A stretch of 43,024 bases of DNA from Xenorhabdus mauleonii (lineage in GTDB: Bacteria; Pseudomonadota; Gammaproteobacteria; Enterobacterales; Enterobacteriaceae): positions 1 to 43,024 of the forward strand of contig NZ_FORG01000028.1 in assembly GCF_900113945.1 (NCBI RefSeq), written 5' to 3'. This document shows, piece by piece, positions 8,320 through 15,502 of this stretch (position 1 is the stretch's first letter; every line of letters begins with the position of its first letter). Under the pieces are notes generated by a model. That model made no database searches. It saw only the letters and a program-made list of their open reading frames with translations, and was not told where the DNA came from. The position numbers and the translations under genes were made by a program.

Positions 8320-9618
8320 TTAGATAAGGTCAGCAACGAGCGCATCATCAGATACGTCGTCAAAGTCGTTAATCGGGTTCATGTCCAGTGCCGGACGGGG
8401 ATCGGTTGAAGGTACGACGGTGGGTTTACCATCAGACCGGACAATAAGGGATTCCAGCTTATCCCATTTTTTCGGAGCGTCTTTCTTGAGTACTTTTTCC
8501 GCCTGCGTTGGGCTGATCAATTTCTTGGTGTACATCTGGTCTTGCTTGAGTTTGAAGCCTTTTAACATCGCTTCGGCATCGGTTTCGACACCCCAAGCCC
8601 GATTGCCTTGCTTACCCTCGACCAACTTAAAGCCGGGGATAGGGTGCCCAGCGTTGAGTTCTTCATTGACGCGAATCCTAACGGCTTTACACCAGCTTTC
8701 GATAAAATCGACCTGCGCATATTTATCAGCAAGTGTTTGGTTGTCGTATTTCGGGATTTGCTCCTTGGCTTTCTCTATCTGGGGTTCTAATGGGAGTGTC
8801 AGATCATCAAAATCATCAATGACAGTGCCCTTCACCTGCATCTCCAATGCGAGGCAATTCGCCCTAGCCTTACAAAACCGGCATTGCTTTTCTCCCGGTG
8901 TGAAGGTGTCAGCGGGCAGGGTGTCCACGCCTTCACACTGGGCAATATTGAAAATGGTAATGACCGAGGCGGCGGCGTCTTTGGCGCGTTCCCCAAATTG
9001 GCGCAGCGCTTCAACACTCGTGGCCCATTCTGAAACATGGTTCAGTCGGGGTTGATGAATGAACATCCGTACCGTTTCGAAGTCATAGAGCATGTCGAAT
9101 TGGTCAAGGGCGCCGAGGGCATACAGCATCAGTTGCTCGTTTTCCTCAGCGTCAACTTTCACCCCCTTGCCATATTTCAGATCGTGAATTTGCAGCTCAC
9201 TGCCGTTAATAATGATGGCATCGGCGGTGCCGAAAGAGTTCTCGACACTAATCACATCAGAGAAATCAACCCGCTGTTCGATTAACAGCTCTTTCCCCTG
9301 AGCCAGTCCCCAAACCGTTTCGACATACTGCCCAACGGCCTCGGCCATTTCCTCATTCACCTGCGGGGTGTTGGGTTTAAGCAGGATATGTTGGCCGAGG
9401 TAATCCGCAGTGTTTTGTCCCATCGTGTGGGGTTCACCTAGGAATGTCGGGTTTTGTCGGTTGTTGAGGACAATTTCCGCCAGAGCATGAGCGGCGGTAC
9501 CCTCAACCGCGAACGGTGATTCGGTGTTGGGCAAGCCGGCTTCCATTGCCAGGCTACCGTGACAGCGTAACCAACGGTGCGAGGAGGACGGGGAGAGTTT
9601 TGCATGTACCTCCGGCAT
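8320..9618 (-). CDS. DUF2800 protein, Cas4/PD-(D/E)XK-like nuclease
   Basis: 432 residues. N-terminus [20 protein letters not shown] and [16 protein letters not shown] are the DUF2800 signature. The nuclease core is [20 protein letters not shown] (Asp and DxK) with a C-terminal cysteine cluster C-x2-C near 242-248 ([16 protein letters not shown]), typical of RecB/Cas4-like iron-sulfur nucleases. The tail [19 protein letters not shown] is acidic and echoes the DUF2815 tail. It probably processes DNA ends during phage recombination or replication; its location next to the ssDNA-binding protein fits a recombination pair. Confidence 0.9.
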   Translation of the reverse strand: MPEVHAKLSPSSSHRWLRCHGSLAMEAGLPNTESPFAVEGTAAHALAEIVLNNRQNPTFLGEPHTMGQNTADYLGQHILLKPNTPQVNEEMAEAVGQYVETVWGLAQGKELLIEQRVDFSDVISVENSFGTADAIIINGSELQIHDLKYGKGVKVDAEENEQLMLYALGALDQFDMLYDFETVRMFIHQPRLNHVSEWATSVEALRQFGERAKDAAASVITIFNIAQCEGVDTLPADTFTPGEKQCRFCKARANCLALEMQVKGTVIDDFDDLTLPLEPQIEKAKEQIPKYDNQTLADKYAQVDFIESWCKAVRIRVNEELNAGHPIPGFKLVEGKQGNRAWGVETDAEAMLKGFKLKQDQMYTKKLISPTQAEKVLKKDAPKKWDKLESLIVRSDGKPTVVPSTDPRPALDMNPINDFDDVSDDALVADLI

Positions 9619-9620
9619 GG

Positions 9621-10376
9621 CTAGCCCTCCAATGTAGTCTCGGCCAGGCGAATAACCTCGGAGAGGTTATCGAGTGGAACTTCACCTAACCTTTTGTTAC
9701 CCCCGCATTGTTTGATAATGTCTACGGCTTCTTTCCGATATCCTCCTTTCGCCAGTTGCAAAATTAACTGTTCGGCTTGTGCAAATAAGGTTTGTGGGTC
9801 AACCTCTGGCTCTGGCTCTGGCTCTGGCTCTGAGGTCTTGCCCTCATTGAGTAAATCCAGTGCGAACTCTCGGCGTTCAGTGATACCGGGGATGTCATCC
9901 CAGTTTTCCACCATTTCTAAACACAAATCTAGAACGGTGGTCTTTTTCAGTGGAGCGACTTCCTGTATACCGGAAAGGGCGCAGTACATAGCATCCGCTT
10001 GCCCGTTACGCTCTTCTTCGCCAATGCCTTCAATAATGGTGCGAGCCTGAGCCAGTTTATCGACAGTCAGCTTATAGGCCTCGTTCTTGAACAAAACAGC
10101 GAGGGCAACGATCGTTTCCAAATCAAGCGCTTCGATATCGACAGGCGTGTTATCGGCTTTTTTCTTCGTGGCCGTTTTTACCTTCTTATACGGTTGTTCT
10201 ACCGGTTCAGCTAACAGGCTGCTATTGATTGTGACTTCGGTATCGAGGGAGTGAGTGACAGCGTTATTCGCTAATGCCGAAATCAGTTGCGTCATAAGGG
10301 CATTTTGTTGCGTGATAAGTGTATTTTGTTGCTCCAAAAATACATTATTTTGTTGTAGGGATGTTTCTAAGCTCAT
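9621..10376 (-). CDS. Hypothetical protein with N-terminal coiled coil and Glu-Pro repeat
   Basis: 251 residues. Residues 1-40 are Gln/Asn-rich heptads ([20 protein letters not shown]) likely to form a coiled coil. A basic linker follows ([12 protein letters not shown]), then a helical domain, then an (EP)n stretch from a hexanucleotide repeat at about 9806-9830, then a helical C-terminus ([20 protein letters not shown]). It ends two bases before DUF2800 and is the second gene of the leftward replication operon. I do not recognise the family; position suggests a replication accessory factor. Confidence 0.75.
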   Translation of the reverse strand: MSLETSLQQNNVFLEQQNTLITQQNALMTQLISALANNAVTHSLDTEVTINSSLLAEPVEQPYKKVKTATKKKADNTPVDIEALDLETIVALAVLFKNEAYKLTVDKLAQARTIIEGIGEEERNGQADAMYCALSGIQEVAPLKKTTVLDLCLEMVENWDDIPGITERREFALDLLNEGKTSEPEPEPEPEVDPQTLFAQAEQLILQLAKGGYRKEAVDIIKQCGGNKRLGEVPLDNLSEVIRLAETTLEG

Positions 10377-10392
10377 TTTCCTAGCCTTTTTA

Positions 10393-10524
10393 TTATGAAT
10401 ACAGGGTAATTGGGAATCGGGTGGTAGGGTTACGTTTAAGTTCTTCGCATTTCCGTTGCCAGCGCAGGCGACGAACGGTGTTGCTTATCGGATATTTATC
10501 GACGGGAATTACTTTCGGTCTCAC
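10393..10524 (-). CDS. Small basic hypothetical protein, first gene of replication operon
   Basis: 43 residues with a GTG start: MRPKVIPVDKYPISNTVRRL and ending RFPITLYS, very rich in Arg and Lys. An AAAGAGGAG Shine-Dalgarno lies upstream of the GTG. Too short for normal ORF cut-offs. It precedes the coiled-coil protein by 16 bases. It might bind nucleic acid given its charge, but no family is recognised. Confidence 0.6.
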   Translation of the reverse strand: MRPKVIPVDKYPISNTVRRLRWQRKCEELKRNPTTRFPITLYS

Positions 10525-10545
10525 GTATTAACTCCTCTTTATGCA

Positions 10546-10616
10546 TATCAAAAAGCACACTCACCAAAACGGATGGGCGGGTGTGGTTGCCAAAGGACAG
10601 GATGTGCTTTTTGATA
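10546..10616. repeat. 14-bp perfect inverted repeat flanking 43 bases
   Basis: TATCAAAAAGCACA at 10546-10559 is the exact reverse complement of TGTGCTTTTTGATA at 10603-10616. It lies in the leader of the leftward replication operon, just upstream of the small GTG-start gene. As RNA it could fold into a long stem closing a 43-base loop that contains more G/C-rich pairing. Protein-binding half-sites are the alternative. Confidence 0.7.
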
Positions 10617-10625
10617 AGGGGAGCA

Positions 10626-10641
10626 GGGCGTGGGAACGCCC
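10626..10641. other. G/C-rich hairpin in replication operon leader
   Basis: Stem GGGCGT (10626-10631) / ACGCCC (10636-10641), four-base loop GGGA, followed rightward by TTTATT. Together with the adjacent leftward terminator (10656-10677) and the long inverted repeat, it makes the leader before the replication genes unusually structured. Too few T residues to call a rightward terminator with confidence. Confidence 0.45.
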
Positions 10642-10655
10642 TTTATTCAGGTAAT

Positions 10656-10677
10656 AAAAAACCTCGCATTTGCGAGG
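10656..10677 (-). terminator. Rho-independent terminator, leftward
   Basis: On the minus strand CCTCGCA, a two-base loop, TGCGAGG and then six T residues (complement of 10656-10661). It stands between the small membrane protein gene and the replication operon, so leftward transcripts from the PL-like promoter would stop here unless antiterminated. No clear sigma-70 promoter is visible between it and the replication genes. Confidence 0.8.
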
Positions 10678-10707
10678 CTGGAATTATTCAGGGATTACTG
10701 TTCTTGG

Positions 10708-10911
10708 TTACATTATGCGACCGATTGCAGGAGCAATTAAAAACAATAAAGACAACACAGTGCATAAAATCTTTATGGCGATCTTTTTTGTTTTAATTGT
10801 CACGTAAGCAAAAAACAATCCAGCAGGAATGCAAACAAACCAGAATGAATAACCAAATAAGGCGATTTTAAACAGTAAATATTCGAAGATATCGTAAGCT
10901 GAAACGGACAT
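10708..10911 (-). CDS. Small two-helix membrane protein
   Basis: 67 residues. Two hydrophobic helices: about 12-40 (LLFKIALFGYSFWFVCIPAG) and 47-66 (ILCTVLSLLFLIAPAIGRIM), with a KTKK turn between them. GAGGGA lies about five bases before the ATG. It follows the short XRE gene in the leftward transcript and is followed by a terminator. AT-rich, no family recognised; possibly an immunity-region cargo gene active early or in the lysogen. Confidence 0.65.
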   Translation of the reverse strand: MSVSAYDIFEYLLFKIALFGYSFWFVCIPAGLFFAYVTIKTKKIAIKILCTVLSLLFLIAPAIGRIM

Positions 10912-10977
10912 ATTCCCTCATGAATCTTATTGCCGATATTTGGAATATATCAGAATGCAACTTAATTTATTACCCTA

Positions 10978-11427
10978 TTAACTCTCAATAAGTTTTGAAA
11001 AACCGTTGACTAAATTTTCAGCCAGATTTTCAAGTCTGGCTGTTTGTATTTCAGCGTACTTCTCTAATTCACCATACTTAATTTCAGGGATTCGTGCTTC
11101 CCGTATAACAATTTCTTTGTAGGCTTCAATAGCTGCTTGTCTAACATCTTCGGGTAGGGCTTGAAACTTCGATTCTGGGGCATCGTCGGTAGTGTGAATA
11201 TATGGCCTGTCACCATCAATTTCTGATAAATCACATTCCATTAATTCAGCAGGAGTGCGCCCGAAATAATCCCCGATAGTTTTCAAAGTAAAGTATTTAG
11301 GATCTTCCACTTCACCGGATGTTAGCCTATGTAATGTGGACTGAGGAATATCAAGGATCTCAGCTAGCTTAGTGGCGCTTTTTAATCCGTGTATTGCCAT
11401 TAAATACGCGATGTTTCTTATTAGCAT
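10978..11427 (-). CDS. XRE-type HTH protein paralogous to the CI N-terminus
   Basis: 149 residues. Residues 1-70 form a helix-turn-helix (LKSATKLAEILDIPQSTLHR) followed by GEVEDPKYFTLKTIGDYFG and AELMECDLSEI, which aligns closely with the CI repressor at 12146 (QSTLHR..TGEV.DPKY..LK.I.D.FG.....L.ECDL). The C-terminal half is helical and has no S24 peptidase motif. It is the first recognisable protein gene on the transcript from the PL-like promoter. It could compete with CI for operators, act as an antirepressor, or regulate another site; inference only. Confidence 0.85.
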   Translation of the reverse strand: MLIRNIAYLMAIHGLKSATKLAEILDIPQSTLHRLTSGEVEDPKYFTLKTIGDYFGRTPAELMECDLSEIDGDRPYIHTTDDAPESKFQALPEDVRQAAIEAYKEIVIREARIPEIKYGELEKYAEIQTARLENLAENLVNGFSKLIES

Positions 11428-11480
11428 TTTTAATTATCCTATGTGTTAACTAATTGGTTTTGATGGTGTGGTGCAGGGAT

Positions 11481-11591
11481 CTATTCAACCTCAAACTGTC
11501 TTGTGAGTCTTGCTTGCATCTCGTTCAGATGTTCACCACACCTCAAAGCCAACTGCGCTTTGAACCACACTCTCGCAGTGGTCGCGCTCAT
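11481..11591 (-). CDS. Possible small or remnant ORF in PL leader
   Basis: 36 residues from the ATG: MSATTARVWFKAQLALRCGE and ending NEMQARLTRQFEVE. The reading frame stays open 22 codons further upstream (RLEAGDPWRCPDYALNG) before a stop, without a better start. Composition looks protein-like and amphipathic, but no Shine-Dalgarno precedes the ATG, so it may be the tail of a degraded gene. Not recognised. Confidence 0.3.
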   Translation of the reverse strand: MSATTARVWFKAQLALRCGEHLNEMQARLTRQFEVE

Positions 11592-11945
11592 GCCATTGAG
11601 TGCGTAGTCAGGGCATCTCCACGGATCCCCCGCCTCTAACCGGTAGTTGATTGGCGGTCAACTTGGAGCACCGGAGCTATTTTTAATATATGAACCTTGA
11701 CTCGTCGCTACACAAGCTCACCACTTGGCGACTCAGGGCAGCATCATTACTGCTGCATTGGCGCATTGCGCTTGCGGTCTATCCGCTTTGTTAAACCATG
11801 ATTATTTTTCCTTATAGTTAATTGCAGCACATACCTTCTTGCCAGTGTTGCCCGTTCGCGCCCGTTACTCACTCTCGTGCGGGACTAACCTTCCCACCGA
11901 CCGGATCGCGTCCGATGGTACGTCGCATTTCATGCGCAGGGGTCT

Positions 11946-11993
11946 AAACAGGAAGCTATGCGCTGTTTTGACTTTCTAAATTGTTAAAGAGCG
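11946..11993 (-). promoter_or_regulatory. nut-like site: consensus boxA plus hairpin
   Basis: The complement of 11982-11993 reads CGCTCTTTAACA, which contains the consensus boxA CGCTCTTTA recognised by NusB/S10 in lambdoid nut sites and rrn leaders. It begins about 40 nt after the predicted PL start. Fourteen bases further on, AAACAG (complement of 11963-11968) and CTGTTT (complement of 11946-11951) can pair around an 11-base loop, in the place of a boxB. No N-like gene is evident. Confidence 0.6.
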
Positions 11994-12010
11994 AGTGGTG
12001 ATATCTTTTT

Positions 12011-12096
12011 GCAAAAACGCATATAAATAACTTAAATGAAGTTATAGTCGGAAGTGCATGTTGGTGTCAATCCTAAAACGCATTAATTTTGCAAAA
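12011..12096. promoter_or_regulatory. PL-like strong promoter with flanking OL operators
   Basis: Leftward promoter: perfect TTGACA -35 (complement of 12065-12070), 18-base spacer, TATAAC -10 (complement of 12041-12046). It sits just past the CI terminator. The complement of 12011-12021 is TGCGTTTTTGC, an 11-mer found exactly in the PR region at 12918-12928; a related element AAAACGCA...TTTTGCAAAA lies at 12076-12096. This matches lambda geometry, where PL/OL lies downstream of the cI operon and shares operators with OR. CI probably represses it. Confidence 0.75.
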
Positions 12097-12120
12097 ATAA
12101 AAGCCGCTAAAATGCGGCTT
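12094..12120 (-). terminator. Rho-independent terminator of the CI gene
   Basis: Minus strand AAGCCGC (complement of 12114-12120), six-base loop, GCGGCTT (complement of 12101-12107), then TTATTTTT. It lies 26 bases after the CI stop and insulates the PL-like promoter just downstream from CI transcription. Confidence 0.85.
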
Positions 12121-12145
12121 ACTATATTTTATTGATTTATAGTGG

Positions 12146-12820
12146 TTATTTTATTATAAGGTTGGGCTTTGCTAATCCGGCTACATAATGTAGGGTTTTG
12201 ATTGTGTTTTTTGGGGAGCGTATAGGGGCGTGATCTTCATTGAGAGGGAGTAAATGGTATTGGTCTTCTCGTTCGAACAGAAATGTTTTAACAGTGGCAC
12301 TATCATCGGTAGCTATGATTAAAACTTCATCACCTGGCGATATTTTATGATTAGGTTCAATGACCACGTATTCACCGTCTTTAATTCGTGGCATTAACGA
12401 TGTTCCCTTACATTTTACCGCGTATACGTCTTTATCATAGGATGGCCAACGTAAGTAATGATTGCTTTCTTCATTAGTTGGGCTTCCCAGACATTCCTCC
12501 ATATCACTAATAACTATATCTCCACGAACAGGGATATTAGTGAAATTTTGGGTATAGTATTCATCACCTATTTCTACGATCGTTGTCTGTTTTGGTGCTT
12601 GTAAGTCGCATTCAATTAAATCAATTGGAGATATTCCAAAAAAATCAGCGATGTTTTTTAAAACCGTATATTTTGGGTCCTTGACTTCCCCTGTGACCAT
12701 CCGGTGCAGGGTCGATTGTTGCATTTTTACCCGTTTAGATAGCTCTGTTACGCTGTTTATACCGTGCTTAAGCATTAAGTATTTGATATTTCTGTTTAGT
12801 GTATCGGCTTCTAGCGACAT
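12146..12820 (-). CDS. cI: CI-like prophage repressor (XRE HTH + S24 peptidase)
   Basis: 224 residues. Residues 1-70 are an XRE helix-turn-helix (INSVTELSKRVKMQQSTLHR). The C-terminal half is an S24/LexA-like domain: KGTSLMPRIKDGEYVVIEP carries the nucleophile Ser141 and SATVKTFLF carries Lys178, so the dyad is intact. No Ala-Gly or Cys-Gly cleavage pair is obvious in the linker (about 74-110), so RecA-stimulated self-cleavage is uncertain. It keeps the lysogen by repressing PR and PL. It is divergent from the Cro-like gene. Confidence 0.92.
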   Translation of the reverse strand: MSLEADTLNRNIKYLMLKHGINSVTELSKRVKMQQSTLHRMVTGEVKDPKYTVLKNIADFFGISPIDLIECDLQAPKQTTIVEIGDEYYTQNFTNIPVRGDIVISDMEECLGSPTNEESNHYLRWPSYDKDVYAVKCKGTSLMPRIKDGEYVVIEPNHKISPGDEVLIIATDDSATVKTFLFEREDQYHLLPLNEDHAPIRSPKNTIKTLHYVAGLAKPNLIIK

Positions 12821-12868
12821 TCTGTTTAGCCTCTAAATTAATTTTGCATTTTAAACAAGCAATCCTTT

Positions 12869-12935
12869 ATTGCATATTCTATCTTTATTTCTTATGCAAT
12901 AGAGGGTTGAATGATTTTGCGTTTTTGCTTAATCT
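12869..12935. promoter_or_regulatory. OR/PR region between CI and Cro-like genes
   Basis: Inverted repeat ATTGCATA (12869-12876) / TATGCAAT (12893-12900) separated by 16 bases. A rightward promoter candidate follows: TTGAAT (12907-12912), 17-base spacer, TAATCT (12930-12935). Its spacer holds TGCGTTTTTGC (12918-12928), the same 11-mer found at the PL-like promoter, so a repressor bound there would block RNA polymerase at both. The -10 is only a fair match. Confidence 0.65.
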
Positions 12936-12965
12936 AATGCTATCTCATCTTACAGGAATCGTGTC

Positions 12966-13166
12966 ATGTCTAAACTTTCACTACAAGAAATGCTTCAGAA
13001 ATTGGTTGAGTCAGGGTACACACAAGCACAATTATCTGAGCTCACGGGTGTTAGCCAATCGTCCCTTAGCCGAATTCTTACTGGAGTTAGCATTGACCCA
13101 CGCATGTCTACTGCATCCGCCATTAGCAATTTATATGTGACACATATAACTAACTTTAAGGCATAG
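12966..13166 (+). CDS. Cro-like HTH protein
   Basis: 66 residues. LQEMLQKLVESGYTQAQLSE then LTGVSQSSLSRILTG is a compact helix-turn-helix, with little beyond it. AGGA lies about eight bases before the ATG. It is the first gene from PR and divergent from CI, the position of cro; it probably binds the same operators to favour lytic growth. It precedes the replication ATPase gene by four bases, so both are on one transcript. Confidence 0.85.
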   Translation: MSKLSLQEMLQKLVESGYTQAQLSELTGVSQSSLSRILTGVSIDPRMSTASAISNLYVTHITNFKA

Positions 13167-13170
13167 CCGT

Positions 13171-15243
13171 ATGTCAGACCAAAAACAAAAGATTTACTAC
13201 TCTGTCGGACGAAATGCTAAAGACAGTCGCCCTGTGGCTGCGGTGGCGGATAGTTTTGTTGAATACCAAAAAGCTATTTTGGCGTTGCGTAAGACTATTA
13301 ATATTAAGCCTTCAGATCCTGTTGCAACCGTGCGTAATAAAAAGTCACTGTTAAATTATATCTGGGGGTCAATGCTTGACTCACTTAAAGGACGTAATGC
13401 TGCAAATGCAGGGAGTCGCCGCGTTTTATGGCTCGATATGGATGGCTGTTCTTTGTCAGCTTGGAACAGTGTAATCAAGGTTCTGAAACTGTACCAATGT
13501 TTTGCTTATACCACCGCCAGCCACGGACACCCAACCGCCAATAGAGAACAACGTTGGCGGTTGGGTTTTTTATTATCGCGAGATGTATCAGCCTCAGAAT
13601 ACCAACTTTTAGGGCCACAAATCGAACGTGAAATAATGGATTGTTATGAGTTATTAGGGGATGAGCCTGTTAAGTGGGATCGCTCTGTTTACGAGCCTTC
13701 ACATATGGTTTTTGCTCCTGACGAAAACGCAGTAAGTGAAAGTTTTAACGGCGTGATTATCGATGTTGAGTTAATGCTAGCACCAAATACTACGGCTGTA
13801 ATTGAAACTGAAGTTCTGGAATCAGTAGATTGTGATGACCTCGAACGTTCGGTTGAGTTACATAGAGTCAACCAACATACCTTCGAACATTTACGAGATG
13901 CTCTATGGTTTCCTCAAATCTTACCATTGGCTGAAGATTATAGTTCTTGGATTGCTATGGGAAACCGTCTGTCTTTCTTTAAAGACAGCGAGTTTGAAGA
14001 TGAAGCAAAGCAGCTTTGGCATGATTGGTCTGCATCCTCAGACAAATATGATCATGAGATTACTGAACAAAAGTGGCAAGAGCATTTAACTGCGGATAGA
14101 ACTGGGTATGCAGCCATATTCAAACAAGCTCAAGATCGTGGTTGGGTCAATCCAGGCGTTGTGGAAGAGATAGATTTGCCTGTCTCTACTCCGCATATGG
14201 GTGGGTATGGTAAGCCCGGACGTTTTATTGTTGAAGGTTTTATACCAGAAGGTGTTACCGCTATTTATGGTCAGTCTTCGGCTTTTAAATCTTATTTGGC
14301 ACTTTCTATTGCGCTGAGAATTGCAATGATGAGGCATCGATGGGCAGGGCGCAATTTAAAAGGTGGTGCCGTTCTCTATATCGCGGCAGAAGGGGGTAGC
14401 TCTATATACCCACGTGTAGGTGCATGGGCAGATCGTTTGAATGACGGTAAGCCCGTCAATAATTTTTACATATTACCCCGCGCTGTCGATTTGGCTGATC
14501 CTAAAATGGTCAAAGCGTTGTCAAACGAAATTAAGCGCATTATTAACGCTTCCGGGCATCCTGTCAGAATGGTTGTTATTGATACTTTATCCCAGTCCAT
14601 GACTTCCGGCGATGAAAACAGCGCCGGAGACATGGCGCGTTTTATGGCAGGTGCTACCAGAGTCTCTACAGAATCAGGTGCGGCTGTTGTAGTGGTTCAC
14701 CATAGCGGAAAAGACGGCAGTAAAGGGATGCGTGGTTCATCTGCCGCGTTTGCCAATGTGGACGCGGTTATTCGCGTTGACCGAATAGAGGATTCAGTCA
14801 ATCTGATCAATGAGAAACAACGTACTGGGCCTACTCAACCAACAGCAAGCTATAACGTTCCCGTAGTTGACCTGCCAGATTATGTAATCGTCGAAAATGG
14901 AGCCTTTGATAATGAGTACACGAGTACGGAAGGGGAAGTTTATTCGCCAGTTCGTTTAACAACAGAAAGGGTATTTGAAGATATACCGATGGCTGAAATT
15001 ATTAGCTCCTTCGATGATGAAAATGCAATTAAGGGTTTAACTGGTAATAACGCAATTATGGTAGGCCTTGTCGAAAATGCCGGAGGTCGTATCGCACGAG
15101 TAGAACTAAGAAAACAATGGATTGATGGTGAAGGTAAAGAATCCAGTTTTCGTACCACCTTAAAACGTTCCATTGAAGGCGGATATCTTTGCAAGGATGA
15201 AAACGAGGAAATATTTCTACCTCCGATCACAATTGATGATTAA
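13171..15243 (+). CDS. Phage replication protein: primase-like region, PriCT-2 and RepA-like ATPase
   Basis: 690 residues. Residues about 85-200 resemble an archaeo-eukaryotic primase-like fold (RVLWLDMDGCSLSAWNSVI, then TTASHGHPTANREQRWRLGF). Residues about 245-325 look like a PriCT-2 linker (DYSSWIAMGNRLSFF). The C-terminal half is a RecA-like RepA/AAA_25 ATPase with Walker A GQSSAFKS (367-374), Walker B MVVIDTL (Asp471) and VVVVHHSGKDGSKGMRGSSA. It probably starts replication by priming and unwinding at the iteron region immediately downstream. Its coexistence with a PolA/SNF2 module on the other arm is notable. Confidence 0.88.
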   Translation: MSDQKQKIYYSVGRNAKDSRPVAAVADSFVEYQKAILALRKTINIKPSDPVATVRNKKSLLNYIWGSMLDSLKGRNAANAGSRRVLWLDMDGCSLSAWNSVIKVLKLYQCFAYTTASHGHPTANREQRWRLGFLLSRDVSASEYQLLGPQIEREIMDCYELLGDEPVKWDRSVYEPSHMVFAPDENAVSESFNGVIIDVELMLAPNTTAVIETEVLESVDCDDLERSVELHRVNQHTFEHLRDALWFPQILPLAEDYSSWIAMGNRLSFFKDSEFEDEAKQLWHDWSASSDKYDHEITEQKWQEHLTADRTGYAAIFKQAQDRGWVNPGVVEEIDLPVSTPHMGGYGKPGRFIVEGFIPEGVTAIYGQSSAFKSYLALSIALRIAMMRHRWAGRNLKGGAVLYIAAEGGSSIYPRVGAWADRLNDGKPVNNFYILPRAVDLADPKMVKALSNEIKRIINASGHPVRMVVIDTLSQSMTSGDENSAGDMARFMAGATRVSTESGAAVVVVHHSGKDGSKGMRGSSAAFANVDAVIRVDRIEDSVNLINEKQRTGPTQPTASYNVPVVDLPDYVIVENGAFDNEYTSTEGEVYSPVRLTTERVFEDIPMAEIISSFDDENAIKGLTGNNAIMVGLVENAGGRIARVELRKQWIDGEGKESSFRTTLKRSIEGGYLCKDENEEIFLPPITIDD

Positions 15244-15260
15244 AAACCGACCAGGTTAGC

Positions 15261-15458
15261 GTGACAAACAACGTGACAAGGAAAAATTGCAAATTTGAGT
15301 TAGCAGCGTGACAAACAACGTGACAGTTGAAACGGTAGTCAAATATTTAAAACAATATCAATAAGTTAAGTCGTGACAGATGCGTGACAGAAAATTACAA
15401 GCCTTAATCCGACAGCGTGACGTGACAACCCCCTCTATAGAGGGGTGTCACGTGTCAC
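15261..15458. repeat. GTGACA iteron array with palindromes, candidate replication origin
   Basis: GTGACA hexamers occur directly at 15261, 15273, 15308, 15320, 15373, 15384 and 15422 (GTGACG variant at 15417) and inverted (TGTCAC) at 15446 and 15453. Copies come in pairs 11-12 bases apart, near one helical turn; the first two pairs repeat GTGACAAACAACGTGACA identically. At the right end, GTGAC-type repeats flank a perfect 16-base palindrome CCCCTCTATAGAGGGG (15430-15445). This gene-free 259-base gap directly follows the replication ATPase, the usual place of an origin. Confidence 0.75.
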
Positions 15459-15502
15459 GCTAGAAGGGGCGTCATGGTAAAAATAACTTTGGAGAAAATG
15501 AG

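Larger units (their letters stand above)
11428..12034 (-). ncRNA. Long structured PL leader without a clear gene
   Basis: The roughly 560 bases after the boxA hold no ORF longer than 60 codons on the transcribed strand, yet are G/C-richer than the flanks and full of short hairpins, for example GCAGCA/TGCTGC at 11738-11756 and GCGCATTGCGC at 11761-11771. The strand also carries a three-codon minigene (11791-11799, ATG GTT TAA preceded by AAGGA) and a protein-like 36-codon ORF (11481-11591). The region may be a regulatory RNA, an antitermination leader, or the remains of a gene. Start is inferred from the promoter at 12041-12070; the end is unknown. Confidence 0.45.

Noticed and set aside
10581..10796. 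Rightward 71-codon ORF opposite the operon leader
   Set aside because: It runs through two hairpins and a terminator, overlaps the small membrane protein gene, and has no ribosome-binding site.
11454..11639. Rightward 61-codon ORF in the PL leader
   Set aside because: Antisense to the protein-like 36-codon frame, no convincing start signal, and the region is transcribed leftward.
15388..15471. Short ORF MRDRKLQALIRQ... within the iteron region
   Set aside because: Only 27 codons, no Shine-Dalgarno, and its sequence is dictated by the repeats.
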